Below are positions 8,654 through 16,494 of a stretch of DNA of 51,688 bases, one piece after another. Position 1 is the stretch's first letter, and each line of letters opens with the position of its first letter. The stretch lies in contig SXND01000013.1 in assembly GCA_005777235.1 (NCBI GenBank), positions 1 through 51,688 on the forward strand. The letters run 5' to 3'. The translations under genes and the position numbers were made by a program. Under the pieces are notes generated by a model. The model had not been told where the DNA came from and searched no databases. It saw only the letters and a list, made by a program, of their open reading frames with translations. Origin of the DNA: Pseudomonadota bacterium (GTDB taxonomy: Bacteria; Tectomicrobia; Entotheonellia; Entotheonellales; Entotheonellaceae).

Positions 8654-9298
8654 ATGATGTTGTCGCAAAAGTTTGGAATCCGCGAGGTAGTTCTCAGTTT
8701 GGTTGTCAGTGCCCTATGCGTGCTGGGAGCTCCCCAGCACGCTGTGGCCGCGAGCTATACCTTTAGCATTAACGCGGGTGGTGGTGTCCTCTCGGGGAGT
8801 TTCACTGGAGTAGATGGAGTAAACGGGCCTAATGACGGGACCATTGCAGTATTAGACCCGGATACTAACTTCGCCAATGAGGTGTTCGAACTCACGGCGC
8901 TCGCAGTCAACTGGGATGGGGCAGTAGCTCCCACGGCCTTCGCGATCTCCCTCGCGCCCCCCCAGTTCTCTCAGCCTGGCAGTGCCAATACTGTACAATT
9001 TGAGTATAATATAGCTACTAATACCATAACAAACCTCTATGTTGCCTTTGGCGGGAACTTGGTAGATTGCCAGCTGTGCGCTCCAGGGGATGCTATGACA
9101 CTCAATGGGCCAATACCTGATCAAGATATAGACGTGGTGATTACAGCCCAAACTGTTACTTTACTAGAAATATCAGCAGTACCTGAGCCACAGACGGCCA
9201 TCCTCTTCAGCCTTGGGCTGGCGAGCATAGCCATCTATACGGTCTACCGCCGTCGGCATGCCGTGGTCGCCACGGCGCGCTCAATCTCTAGCTCCTAA
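8654..9298 (+). CDS. PEP-CTERM sorting-domain protein
   Basis: A 214-residue exported protein. Residues 1-33 are a signal peptide (MMLSQKFGIREVV ... AVAASYT). The C-terminal region from residue 175 reads AVPEPQTAILFSLGLASIA followed by the basic cluster Y-R-R-R: the V-P-E-P motif, transmembrane helix and positive tail of PEP-CTERM signals, which are processed by exosortase and linked to exopolysaccharide export. A 13-residue tail after the basic cluster is longer than usual. The body (33-170) is beta-rich with no named domain. AAGGAGG precedes the doubled ATG at 8654/8657. The gene's middle is clearly less GC-rich than its neighbours, a hint of different origin. No exosortase gene is in this window. 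Confidence 0.8.
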   Translation: MMLSQKFGIREVVLSLVVSALCVLGAPQHAVAASYTFSINAGGGVLSGSFTGVDGVNGPNDGTIAVLDPDTNFANEVFELTALAVNWDGAVAPTAFAISLAPPQFSQPGSANTVQFEYNIATNTITNLYVAFGGNLVDCQLCAPGDAMTLNGPIPDQDIDVVITAQTVTLLEISAVPEPQTAILFSLGLASIAIYTVYRRRHAVVATARSISSS

Positions 9299-9338
9299 AG
9301 ACACTACCACGTCCGTCTCGTGTCTGCACCACCGGTCA

Positions 9339-9356
9339 GGGGCACTCCGGTGCCCC
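9339..9356. terminator. Hairpin between convergent genes
   Basis: GGGGCAC pairs with GTGCCCC within GGGGCACTCCGGTGCCCC, lying between the PEP-CTERM gene end and the panC end. A bidirectional terminator is likely from placement; no T-run follows. Confidence 0.45.
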
Positions 9357-9408
9357 GCCGTACAGCTCTGGGCGCAGGGCGGTCCCAGAGACCTCGCAGC
9401 GCCTGCCA

Positions 9409-10266
9409 TTAGGCGCTAGGGGGCACCTGCAGCACCACATTGTCAATCAGCCGCGTTGCACCGATATACACCGCCAGCGCCACCACCACTGTACCCGCCA
9501 ACTGTGCCACCTCACACAGCGTGTCAGGATCGCACACCGCCACATAGTCGAGGCGCGCTAACGGCTCCTGCGCCACCGCGTTGCGTAGCGTGGCCATCAA
9601 TCGGTCGCCGTGGCGCTCACCCTGGGCCAGGCGCGCTTGCGCCAGTTGCAGCGTGCGCCACAACACCAGCGCCGCCCGGCGTTCCGCTGGCGTCAAGTAG
9701 GCATTACGCGAACTCATCGCCAAACCGTCGGGCTCGCGGATAGTCGGACAAGTGATGACTGTGGTGGGCATACAGAGATCCCGCGTCATCTGGCGCAGCA
9801 CCGTCACCTGCTGGTAATCCTTCTGCCCAAAGTAGGCACGGTCCGCTCCCACAATGTGGAAGAGTTTCCCCACCACCGTCGTCACCCCGTGAAAATGGCC
9901 GGGGCGGGAGGCGCCGCAAAGGAGGGCCGTGATGGCGCTCACCCGCACCTCGGTGAGAAAACCCGTGGGATACATCTCTGCCACAGTCGGCGTAAACACC
10001 ACGTCTACCCCAGCCTCCCGCGCCTGCTGCAGATCACCCGCGAGGTCACGCGGGTAGGCAGCAAAATCCTCTTGTGGGCCAAATTGGGTAGGATTGACAA
10101 AAATTGACATGACCACCACCTCGCACTCCTGGCGGGCCGCGTGCACGAGGCTGATGTGCCCGGCGTGGAGAGAGCCCATGGTGGGGACCAGGCCAATGCG
10201 TATGTTGGTGGCGCGATGGGCCGCGAGAAATTGGCGGAGTCCCCGCACCGTCTCAAAAACCTGCAT
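9409..10266 (-). CDS. panC: Pantothenate synthetase (pantoate--beta-alanine ligase)
   Basis: A 285-residue PanC, the usual length. It joins pantoate and beta-alanine using ATP to form pantothenate, the CoA precursor, in the cytosol. Family motifs are intact: VPTMGSLHAGHISL (nucleotide-binding HIGH-like motif), VNPTQFGPQEDF, Y-P-R-D, FHGVTTVVGKLF, FGQKDYQQ and the KMSKS-like S-S-R-N. The ATG at 10266 gives the canonical MQVFETVRGLR start; the frame is open further upstream to 10422, but that part is low-complexity and unlike the family. No panB or panD lies next to it. Divergent from the unknown gene at 10488. Confidence 0.95.
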   Translation of the reverse strand: MQVFETVRGLRQFLAAHRATNIRIGLVPTMGSLHAGHISLVHAARQECEVVVMSIFVNPTQFGPQEDFAAYPRDLAGDLQQAREAGVDVVFTPTVAEMYPTGFLTEVRVSAITALLCGASRPGHFHGVTTVVGKLFHIVGADRAYFGQKDYQQVTVLRQMTRDLCMPTTVITCPTIREPDGLAMSSRNAYLTPAERRAALVLWRTLQLAQARLAQGERHGDRLMATLRNAVAQEPLARLDYVAVCDPDTLCEVAQLAGTVVVALAVYIGATRLIDNVVLQVPPSA

Positions 10267-10487
10267 GACATCTGCATCCTTCTGCCGGTGGCTCTGCCTG
10301 GAGGGAGCGACCTGTCGCCTCACTCCGACGCCCACGGTCGCGTGGGACAGTCGTCCGACTCGCGCTGCGCTGGCAAGGTCGGCAGGCACCAGAGCGCACC
10401 ACCGGGCGCTTTCTGTTGTCACGGTGCAGCATTTATACTACAAAGTTGGCGGGCGAACCATCGTCCTGTGTCCACAGGGAGAAGACC

Positions 10488-11198
10488 ATGCACCTGCTCG
10501 ATGTGCCAACGTTGTTTCACCTGCTCGATGCCGACACCAGGGCTGTACAGCACACGATTATGGTCGATGGCTGGAGCGGCGGCCTGTGGCCAGACCATCC
10601 GGAGTGGAACGACCACGCCGATAATACGCGCGTCTTTTCACTGGCCGTGCATTATTTCTCGGTGCGCCATCCCCCCGTGGACCGCCCGCGTGTGGCCGTG
10701 GCAGCGCAGCTCCTGGCCAGCCACGCCAGCGCCTGTGCCGAGTCGCATCTAGTAGAAGAAGACCCGATATATCAGCAGGCCCAGATGTGGCTGTGGGCCA
10801 TGGTGGGAGCTATCCCTGGCCTGCCCGGCAGTGGGGTGATGCTGCCACCCGTACGCGATGACGCCCAGCAGGTATGCGTGCCGGGTGGGGACGTCGTGGC
10901 GTTTACCCACGCCGCGATGGCCATGGTCGAGGCCCTCATCTTTAGCGGGGTTGACGCCGCCCAGAACATTGTCGAAGGCTTTCTCCGCTCCCGGCCGGAT
11001 CATACCTCCCAACGCGCCATGGCCGTGTTTCGGGCTGTGCTTGGGGAGGAGGGTGAACGCCTCCTTGATGCCGACATCACCTGTGTGCAGTGCGGCGCTG
11101 TAGATCTGCAAACGTGGTACACCGGGCAAACCTGGGGCGAGATCCTGTGCGCCGACTGTTATGATGCGCGCGTCCGGGCTGGCAAGACGCAGGGCTGA
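10488..11198 (+). CDS. Unknown protein with C-terminal C-x2-C / C-x2-C pair
   Basis: A 236-residue protein that I do not recognise. The ATG at 10488 has AGGGAG seven bases upstream. The N-terminal part (MHLLDVPTLFHLLDADTR) looks soluble and mostly helical. Near the C-terminus, residues around 207-230 contain C-V-Q-C and C-A-D-C about 22 residues apart, a plausible zinc ribbon. Residues ~150-185 hold an alanine-rich helical stretch (AFTHAAMAMVEALIFSGVD). Its own promoter probably lies in the short divergent gap with panC, where TTTATACTAC resembles a -10 region. No functional assignment is possible from context. Confidence 0.7.
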   Translation: MHLLDVPTLFHLLDADTRAVQHTIMVDGWSGGLWPDHPEWNDHADNTRVFSLAVHYFSVRHPPVDRPRVAVAAQLLASHASACAESHLVEEDPIYQQAQMWLWAMVGAIPGLPGSGVMLPPVRDDAQQVCVPGGDVVAFTHAAMAMVEALIFSGVDAAQNIVEGFLRSRPDHTSQRAMAVFRAVLGEEGERLLDADITCVQCGAVDLQTWYTGQTWGEILCADCYDARVRAGKTQG

Positions 11199-11256
11199 TG
11201 ATCAGGCTCCTGTGGGCCGAAAGGTCTCGATGCCACATACCTCATACCTGCCCAAA

Positions 11257-11280
11257 AGGGACGACCGGCCGGTCGTCCCT
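11257..11280. repeat. Perfect 24-bp palindrome (REP-like)
   Basis: AGGGACGACCGG (11257-11268) is followed immediately by its exact reverse complement. The core GAYCGGCCGGTC also occurs in the palindrome at 43944-43969, so both may belong to one dispersed family. It lies after the unknown zinc-ribbon-like gene and may also act as a terminator. Confidence 0.65.
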
Positions 11281-11319
11281 CCATCCGCCATGGACTTCTC
11301 GCCGGGCGAGCGTACGCCT

Positions 11320-11350
11320 GTGTTGACACCGCCTGTCAACACGCTACACT
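11320..11350 (+). promoter_or_regulatory. Promoter with perfect operator-like inverted repeat
   Basis: TTGACA (11323-11328) and TACACT (11345-11350) form a sigma70-type promoter with a 16-base spacer. GTGTTGACA (11320-11328) and TGTCAACAC (11334-11342) are perfect inverted copies with a 5-base gap, covering the -35 box and most of the spacer. A dimeric repressor bound here would block RNA polymerase. The coding start of the metallo-hydrolase follows 76 bases downstream. Confidence 0.65.
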
Positions 11351-11425
11351 CTCATGTGACCCCGCAACCACTCGGGAGGGCAGGGCTCTCTCGCAACGCT
11401 CCACTTAGCGTAAAGGAGTGCCGTT

Positions 11426-12880
11426 ATGCGACACACCCTGGTTCCTACTCTACTCCTCCTCACCTTGCTGCCAGGCGTGGCACCGGCCCAGGACGCCAAA
11501 GCTGTGCTGGACAGTGTGGCGAAGGCCATGGGAAGCGCCGAGCTCACATCGCTGCAGTATACAGGCAGCGGGACGAATTTCGCCCTCGGGCAGAATGCGG
11601 CCCCTGGAGCCCCGTGGCCACGTTTCAATGTCAAAAGTTTCAAGCGTCTCGTTAACTATAGCACCGTCTCCATGCACGATGAGATCGTCCGCACCCAGGC
11701 GGAGCCCACGCCGCGCGGCGGGGGTGGCCAGCCCCTGTCTGGTGAGCAGCGCCAGATGTTCTTTGTCAGCGGGACACACGCCTGGAACCAGACGGGGAAC
11801 AACATGGTAGCCGCTCCGGTTGCACTGCCCGAGCGCTTACAACAGCTCTGGATTACCCCGCATGGTGTGATCAAAGCCGCCATGGCCCATCAGGTGACCG
11901 CGCAAACGCAAACGGCAGGGGACCGTAAGCTCACGACCCTGGCCTTCACAGTACCTGGCGCCCTCAAAATCCAGGCGACCATCAATGAGCGCCACCTGGT
12001 CGAAAAGGTCACCTCTTGGAGTCCGCACCACGTCCTCGGCGACATGCTCACCGAGACGACCTACACCGAATATAAAGACTTCGGCGGCTTGCAGTTTCCC
12101 ACGCGTATTGTGCAGACCCAAGGTGGCTTTCCTAGCCTGGATCTGACCGTGCAAGAGGTGCAAGCCAATGCGCCGGCGGATATTACAGTACCCGATGACG
12201 TACGTCAGGCCAGCATCAAGGTCGAAGCCAACAAAGTGGCTGAGGGCGTCTGGTACCTCACCGGGGGCACGCATCACAGCGTCGTGGTGGAAATGCAGGA
12301 CCATGTGGTGGTGATTGAAGGACCGCAGGATGACGCTCGTGCCAGTGCGGTGTTGGCGGAGACCAAAAAGTTACTGCCCAGCAAACCCATTAAGTATGTC
12401 GTCAACACGCATCATCACTTTGACCACGCCGGCGGCCTGGGGGCCTTTGCCGCAGATGGCATCACCATCATTACGCATGACGTCAACAAGGCGTTTCTCG
12501 CCCAAAGTTTGGCCGCGCCGCGCACGGTGCAGCCTGACAAACTCGCCCAGTCTGGCAAGCAACCTACCGTTGAGGGTATGCAGGAGAAGCGCGTCCTCAG
12601 CGATGGCACCCGCGTGCTCGAACTGCATGTGTTACAGGGGAATCAGCACCACGACGGGTTGATTGTCGCCTATCTCCCCAAGGAAAAATTCCTCATCGAG
12701 GCGGATGCCTATACGCCCGCGGCTCCCAACACCCCGCCGCCGGCCCAGCCGAATCCCTTTAGCGTGAATCTGCACAGCAACCTCGAACGGCTGAAGTTGG
12801 ACGTGGAGCAGATTTTGCCCCTGCACGGGCGTCAAGTGCCGCTCGTTGAATTGCTCAAGGCGATTGGCAAGACTTCCTAG
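11426..12880 (+). CDS. Exported metallo-beta-lactamase-fold hydrolase
   Basis: A 484-residue protein with a signal peptide (MRHTLVPTLLLLTLLPGVAPAQ). Residues ~30-270 are a long N-terminal region of the kind found in periplasmic MBL hydrolases that resemble lipoprotein-carrier folds. The MBL domain starts near 280; the zinc motif H329-H-H-F-D-H334 is intact, with G-G after it, and further ligands are plausible in G-N-Q-H-H-D-G and I-E-A-D-A-Y. The substrate is unknown; such proteins include glyoxalase-II-like and quinoprotein-associated hydrolases. AAAGGAG precedes the ATG. It is monocistronic, under a promoter with a perfect inverted repeat, so expression is probably switched by a dedicated regulator not seen nearby. 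Confidence 0.85.
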   Translation: MRHTLVPTLLLLTLLPGVAPAQDAKAVLDSVAKAMGSAELTSLQYTGSGTNFALGQNAAPGAPWPRFNVKSFKRLVNYSTVSMHDEIVRTQAEPTPRGGGGQPLSGEQRQMFFVSGTHAWNQTGNNMVAAPVALPERLQQLWITPHGVIKAAMAHQVTAQTQTAGDRKLTTLAFTVPGALKIQATINERHLVEKVTSWSPHHVLGDMLTETTYTEYKDFGGLQFPTRIVQTQGGFPSLDLTVQEVQANAPADITVPDDVRQASIKVEANKVAEGVWYLTGGTHHSVVVEMQDHVVVIEGPQDDARASAVLAETKKLLPSKPIKYVVNTHHHFDHAGGLGAFAADGITIITHDVNKAFLAQSLAAPRTVQPDKLAQSGKQPTVEGMQEKRVLSDGTRVLELHVLQGNQHHDGLIVAYLPKEKFLIEADAYTPAAPNTPPPAQPNPFSVNLHSNLERLKLDVEQILPLHGRQVPLVELLKAIGKTS

Positions 12881-12911
12881 AGGCCTCGCGCAGGACGGGG
12901 ACGACCAGCAT

Positions 12912-13322
12912 TTATCTGGCCTCGTCCTCGTCCTCGTCCTCCTCGGTTGCGTCGTTCCCCCAGGGATCACACCAATAATCCATGGCCAGCCACAGACTGC
13001 GCGAATAGCGGAAAAAGCACACCGGGAAGACGCTGCAAAAGCCGACCCAGAGCAGCAATTGTTGGGTCAAGGACACGGGCATGGACCACTCCACGGCGAA
13101 GGAGCCGAGGAGTGCCAACCCCACCGTCACGCCATAGTTGACATACATGGCGCCCAGGAAATAGCCTTGTTCACGCTCAAAGCGCAACCGACACTCCGCA
13201 CAGTGCTCGTGCAGGGTCAGCCAGGAACGACACAACGTGCGGGCACCGCAGCGCGGGCAACACAAACGGAGCCCGCGGCGCAATGCACGCAGGGCTTGCA
13301 CGGATGGACGTTCTGCAGGCAT
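12912..13322 (-). CDS. DUF983 family membrane protein
   Basis: A 136-residue protein with an N-terminal zinc-ribbon-like pair (C-C-P-R-C at ~22 and C-A-E-C at ~42), two transmembrane helices (residues ~58-76 and ~86-105), and an acidic C-terminus. This is the DUF983 layout. DUF983 genes often lie near cytochrome oxidase genes, as here, where the oxidase operon is about 1 kb away, so a role in oxidase assembly is possible but unproven. GGAGG lies 9 bases before the ATG. Confidence 0.75.
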   Translation of the reverse strand: MPAERPSVQALRALRRGLRLCCPRCGARTLCRSWLTLHEHCAECRLRFEREQGYFLGAMYVNYGVTVGLALLGSFAVEWSMPVSLTQQLLLWVGFCSVFPVCFFRYSRSLWLAMDYWCDPWGNDATEEDEDEDEAR

Positions 13323-13433
13323 ATCCCGTGACCTCCGTCTTCATGCTATCCTGCACGCTGGGGGGCTCGCCGGTCGTGCATCGCCACCCTAGGACACGCG
13401 ACATGCCGACAACGCCAGCAGGAGGAGCACACG

Positions 13434-14306
13434 ATGCAGCAAGCGCGCATGATAGGTCTGGTAATGAGTGTGGGCGTGCTGTACGGTCACGTCACCCTCG
13501 CGGTGGTAGCAGGCCCTGCGTCTGAGGTCATCGAGCAGGGGTATCGTCGCGTAGCCCAGGCGCGTCTGGCACCAGACACGCCAACGCGAGAAGCCCTGCT
13601 GACGGAGGCGCTGGCCGCCTTCAAAACCGGCTATCAGACGGACGCCGCGAGCCCAACGAGTAAGGTGCACGCCTTGCTAGGTGCGGCCCAGGTGTCTCTC
13701 CTCGTGCAGGCGCCGCGTCGGGTGTTTCCGTTTCTCTGGCAAGCCACCCCGCTCCAACGCGCGGAAAAAAATCTCCAGCAGGTGCTGGTCTTCCAACCGG
13801 ACAACGCGGCAGCGGCCTTGCTCCTTGGGATAGTGTACTGGCGCCAAGCCACCCAGACGACTGGAGCAGCCCCAGACCTCCTGGCACGCAGCCAGCACTA
13901 CTTCGCGCAGGCAGCGCGTCTGGGCCTCCCCATCCGTCTGGACCCTGCCCCGGTGCCCGCCGCTGATCCAGGGGTCTGGTGGCGTCTTGAGGATACCATT
14001 GTGGCGTTGCGTTATGTCGATGCCCGCGGCACTGGCCGGGCGGACGACCTGCTGCTGGTCTATCAGAGAGCCGGCAACGCCCCCATCTTTGGCACAGTCG
14101 TGACCGGGGGCCAGGCCCATGCTCTGATAACCGAGACCAGCACAGGCGTCCTGGCGTTGCAAGGGCTTTTGGAAGCGCAGACAACGATACCACAGCCAGG
14201 CAAGCCACCCATCCTGGTCATGCACCTGCGGCAGGGGCAGCAGCTGGTCGAGGCACGTTTTACGTGGGACGGGACACACTTCGTACACATCCCTGTGCAA
14301 CAGTAG
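13434..14306 (+). CDS. Exported protein with TPR-like region
   Basis: A 290-residue protein with a signal peptide (MQQARMIGLVMSVGVLYGHV). Residues ~30-170 are helical, with TPR-like spacing (ALLTEALAAFKTGYQ, NLQQVLVFQPDNAAAALLLG, ARSQHYFAQAARLGL). The C-terminal half is beta-rich (LVYQRAGNAPIFGTVVTGG). I know no specific family. AGGAGG before the ATG supports the start. It converges with the cytochrome oxidase operon across a hairpin. Confidence 0.65.
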   Translation: MQQARMIGLVMSVGVLYGHVTLAVVAGPASEVIEQGYRRVAQARLAPDTPTREALLTEALAAFKTGYQTDAASPTSKVHALLGAAQVSLLVQAPRRVFPFLWQATPLQRAEKNLQQVLVFQPDNAAAALLLGIVYWRQATQTTGAAPDLLARSQHYFAQAARLGLPIRLDPAPVPAADPGVWWRLEDTIVALRYVDARGTGRADDLLLVYQRAGNAPIFGTVVTGGQAHALITETSTGVLALQGLLEAQTTIPQPGKPPILVMHLRQGQQLVEARFTWDGTHFVHIPVQQ

Positions 14307-14310
14307 GAAG

Positions 14311-14339
14311 CCGATCATGGACGCGTGGTCCACGATCGG
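14311..14339. terminator. Bidirectional hairpin terminator
   Basis: CCGATCATGGAC (14311-14322) pairs with the inverted copy ending at 14339 with one mismatch, around GCGTG. It lies in the 51-base gap between the convergent exported-protein gene and the end of the cytochrome oxidase operon. Confidence 0.55.
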
Positions 14340-14357
14340 CGAGAACGCGGCGGCAGG

Positions 14358-14687
14358 TTAGTGCTTGGCCCCAGAGGCCTTGGCGGGCACAGCCGTTTTA
14401 TGGGGGAGTCTAGTCGAGGCGCTGAAGTCCGGGATCAACATAAAGACCAGAAAGACGCAAATGACGAGCGGGGTAAAGGCAATCAGCCCAAGCGTCGCGC
14501 GCTCAAAGCGCAGATGCATGAAATACAATGCCACGAGCACCGCTTTTCCCACCGCCATGCCAACCAGCAACACCGCTTTGGCAAACGCCGAATAGTCTGG
14601 CAGTGCGACCAGGATTTCCAGGATCGTCAGGGCTAGCAGATAGTAAAAAATCTTCATGTACAACGCGTCAGAATGATGCTCAGCCAT
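14358..14687 (-). CDS. ctaF: Cytochrome c oxidase subunit IV
   Basis: A 109-residue protein with three predicted membrane helices (YLLALTILEILVALP, VGMAVGKAVLVALYFMHL, LIAFTPLVICVFLVFMLIP), matching the prokaryotic subunit IV family (CtaF/COX4_pro), which stabilises the oxidase complex. The motif M-H-L-R-F-E is typical. A start at 14687 with GGAG about 9 bases upstream is favoured; an in-frame ATG at 14705 would add six residues. Last gene of the oxidase operon. Confidence 0.85.
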   Translation of the reverse strand: MAEHHSDALYMKIFYYLLALTILEILVALPDYSAFAKAVLLVGMAVGKAVLVALYFMHLRFERATLGLIAFTPLVICVFLVFMLIPDFSASTRLPHKTAVPAKASGAKH

Positions 14688-14708
14688 GCGTGAATTCTCC
14701 GCCATACC

Positions 14709-15356
14709 CTAAATCAGATAGACAAAGGTGAAGACCATGATCCACACCAAATCGACAAAGTGCCAGTAGAGACCCGCGATCTCCACCGAGCTGTAATTGG
14801 TCGCCGAATAGGCACCGCTGATCCCACGCAGCCAGATGCACAGCAGGTACAGCACCCCCCCCGTGACATGCAGGCCGTGGAAGCCCGTAATGATGAAGAA
14901 CGTGGTGCCAAACTGCGGCGCCCCCGTGACGATTTCACCGGACGCGAGCTGCAATGTCCATCCGGTCAATCCAAGGCCTTGATGAATCAGATGCCACCAC
15001 TCGTAGGCTTGCCCCAGGAGGAACGCGACTCCCCCAAGAATGGTCCAGCCAATAAACTTGCGAAATCCGGCCAGATCGTTACGCTGGATGGCGGCCAAGC
15101 CTTTGACCATCCACACGCTACTAACGATCAGGAGTAAGGTCATCAAGGCGGTAAGCCAGATGCCCAGGACATCATACGGCTTTGGCCATTCGGTGCTGCC
15201 ATAGCGTATGGCACCATACCCGGCGAGGAGCGTGCCAAACGACATGGCATCACCTGCCAGGAAGACCCACATCCCCAGTTTGCCCCAGCTCTCAGGCGTC
15301 AAGGGGCTTTCGTACGATTCTGCATGCCCGGTATGCATGGCAGCCGCTTCGCTCAC
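14709..15356 (-). CDS. ctaE: Cytochrome c oxidase subunit III (second copy in operon)
   Basis: A 215-residue polytopic protein with the subunit III pattern: GKLGMWVFLAGDAMSFG, F-L-L-G-Q-A-Y-E-W with the lipid-site Glu, F-F-I-I-T-G-F-H-G-L-H and a C-terminal Y-W-H-F-V-D-L-V-W. It stabilises subunit I and guards proton uptake. It overlaps the upstream gene by four bases (15353-15356), showing translational coupling. A different, longer subunit III homologue is encoded 0.3 kb upstream, so the operon carries two. Confidence 0.9.
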   Translation of the reverse strand: MSEAAAMHTGHAESYESPLTPESWGKLGMWVFLAGDAMSFGTLLAGYGAIRYGSTEWPKPYDVLGIWLTALMTLLLIVSSVWMVKGLAAIQRNDLAGFRKFIGWTILGGVAFLLGQAYEWWHLIHQGLGLTGWTLQLASGEIVTGAPQFGTTFFIITGFHGLHVTGGVLYLLCIWLRGISGAYSATNYSSVEIAGLYWHFVDLVWIMVFTFVYLI

Positions 15357-15628
15357 TGTGCATTCTCCTTCTGTGTCCAGGCTAGCGCTTTCCCTGCACG
15401 CTGCTGGGCGCGCTTGTGTGCGAGGTACACTGTGCCAAAAATGGCGCCAAAGATCAGAAATGGCATAGACATCAAGAACAGAATGCTGCTATTCATGCCC
15501 CGTGCCAGCGCATCATCCCCTTCCCAGCACACCGCGCAGGCCCAGGCTGCGGCTGGGAGCAGGGCATACGCCATGACGCCTCCCACGAGAGGCCATCTCC
15601 AGGACCGCCTCATCCTTCGTCCCTGCAT
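15353..15628 (-). CDS. Small membrane protein with C-A-V-C motif in oxidase operon
   Basis: A 91-residue protein: an N-terminal hydrophobic signal-like helix (WPLVGGVMAYALLPAAAWA) leads directly into C-A-V-C-W-E-G-D-D, then a membrane helix (SILFLMSMPFLIFGAIFGTVYL) and a basic tail. I recall similar C-x-x-C-W small proteins inside oxidase operons of other phyla without an assigned function. The two cysteines on the periplasmic side could bind copper or heme, or be redox-active. AGGAGG precedes the ATG at 15628 by five bases; the stop overlaps the ctaE start. Confidence 0.7.
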   Translation of the reverse strand: MQGRRMRRSWRWPLVGGVMAYALLPAAAWACAVCWEGDDALARGMNSSILFLMSMPFLIFGAIFGTVYLAHKRAQQRAGKALAWTQKENAQ

Positions 15629-15643
15629 ACCGACCTCCTCTCG

Positions 15644-16354
15644 TCAGTACAGATAAACCAGAAAATATAAAAAGGGCCACAGACCAACAACATATGACCA
15701 ATACATCGCACACAGGACCACGCCTGTGCGCCGCGTGGCGCTATAGCGCTGGTGCGTCGCCCGCCGCCACACACTGCACAACCAGATGACTGCCCCCAAG
15801 ACGTGCAGGCCATGGCAGCCAATGAGCGTGTAAAACGTGGCGCCATACACGCCGGAGGAGAGGGTGAGGCCATAGCTGATGAGTTTGACCCACTCATAGC
15901 CCTGGACGAGCAGGAAGGTGACGCCGAGCAGAGCCGTGCGTAGGAGCAGACGTGTGGCCCTTTGGCCCTCTCCATACCGCATGGCGCGGTTGGCCGCGGC
16001 CATCGTCCAGGCGCTATAGAGCAGAATCAGCGTGTTCAAGCCGGTGATCTCAACGGGGAGACGAGGCATCGCCATCGGTGGCCACGTCTCATTGGCGAGG
16101 CGATACACCAGGAACGCGCCCACGAGGCCGGCAAAAAACATGGTCTCGGCCCCCAGGAAAATCAGCAGGCCCAAACGCGCATTGCTGAGCGGCGTCCCAC
16201 GCGGGCCCCCATCATCGCCATAGCGACCGCCATCGCCGTCATCATCGGGAGGCCCTGGCGAAAAGGGCGGAGGCCCTGGGGAGTGCGTGCGCACTGGCGT
16301 CAAGGTGTCAGTGCCGCCCGCCAACGTGGCCGCCAGGGTGGGAACGTGGGCCAT
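15644..16354 (-). CDS. Heme-copper oxidase subunit III homologue with acidic N-terminal extension
   Basis: A 236-residue protein. Residues 1-55 are a disordered, Pro/Gly/Asp-rich extension. Five helices follow, with subunit III features (GLLIFLGAETMFFAGLVGAF, V-Q-G-Y-E-W, IGCHGLHVLGAV, C-terminal M-Y-W-S-Y-V-V-G-L-W-P). This form, with GAETMFF, is the group seen beside caa3-type oxidases. It is distinct from the ctaE at 14709, so two subunit III proteins of different subtypes share one operon. GGAGG lies seven bases before the ATG. Confidence 0.85.
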   Translation of the reverse strand: MAHVPTLAATLAGGTDTLTPVRTHSPGPPPFSPGPPDDDGDGGRYGDDGGPRGTPLSNARLGLLIFLGAETMFFAGLVGAFLVYRLANETWPPMAMPRLPVEITGLNTLILLYSAWTMAAANRAMRYGEGQRATRLLLRTALLGVTFLLVQGYEWVKLISYGLTLSSGVYGATFYTLIGCHGLHVLGAVIWLCSVWRRATHQRYSATRRTGVVLCAMYWSYVVGLWPFLYFLVYLY

Positions 16355-16373
16355 CGGGTGTCCTCCAGGAGCG

Positions 16374-16481
16374 CTACCGTGTGAACATGCGCGTTAGCGC
16401 CACAAGACACAACAACACAAATGTCGCAACAAGAATGGTGAGCACACGCCTATTCCTCTGTCGTACCTCGTTTCGATGCAC
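16374..16481 (-). CDS. 35-aa single-helix protein in the oxidase operon
   Basis: A very short gene starting with GTG (16479-16481), with AAAGGG six bases upstream. The product is a basic N-terminus (RNEVRQRNRR), one membrane helix (VLTILVATFVLLCLVAL) and TRMFTR. It sits 13 bases after the ctaB stop and directly before the next gene's ribosome site, so it fits the operon spacing. Small single-helix proteins occur in many cytochrome oxidase operons as assembly or subunit proteins; this could be one. The evidence is start signal, helix and position only. Confidence 0.5.
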   Translation of the reverse strand: MHRNEVRQRNRRVLTILVATFVLLCLVALTRMFTR

Positions 16482-16494
16482 ACAATGCCCTTTG

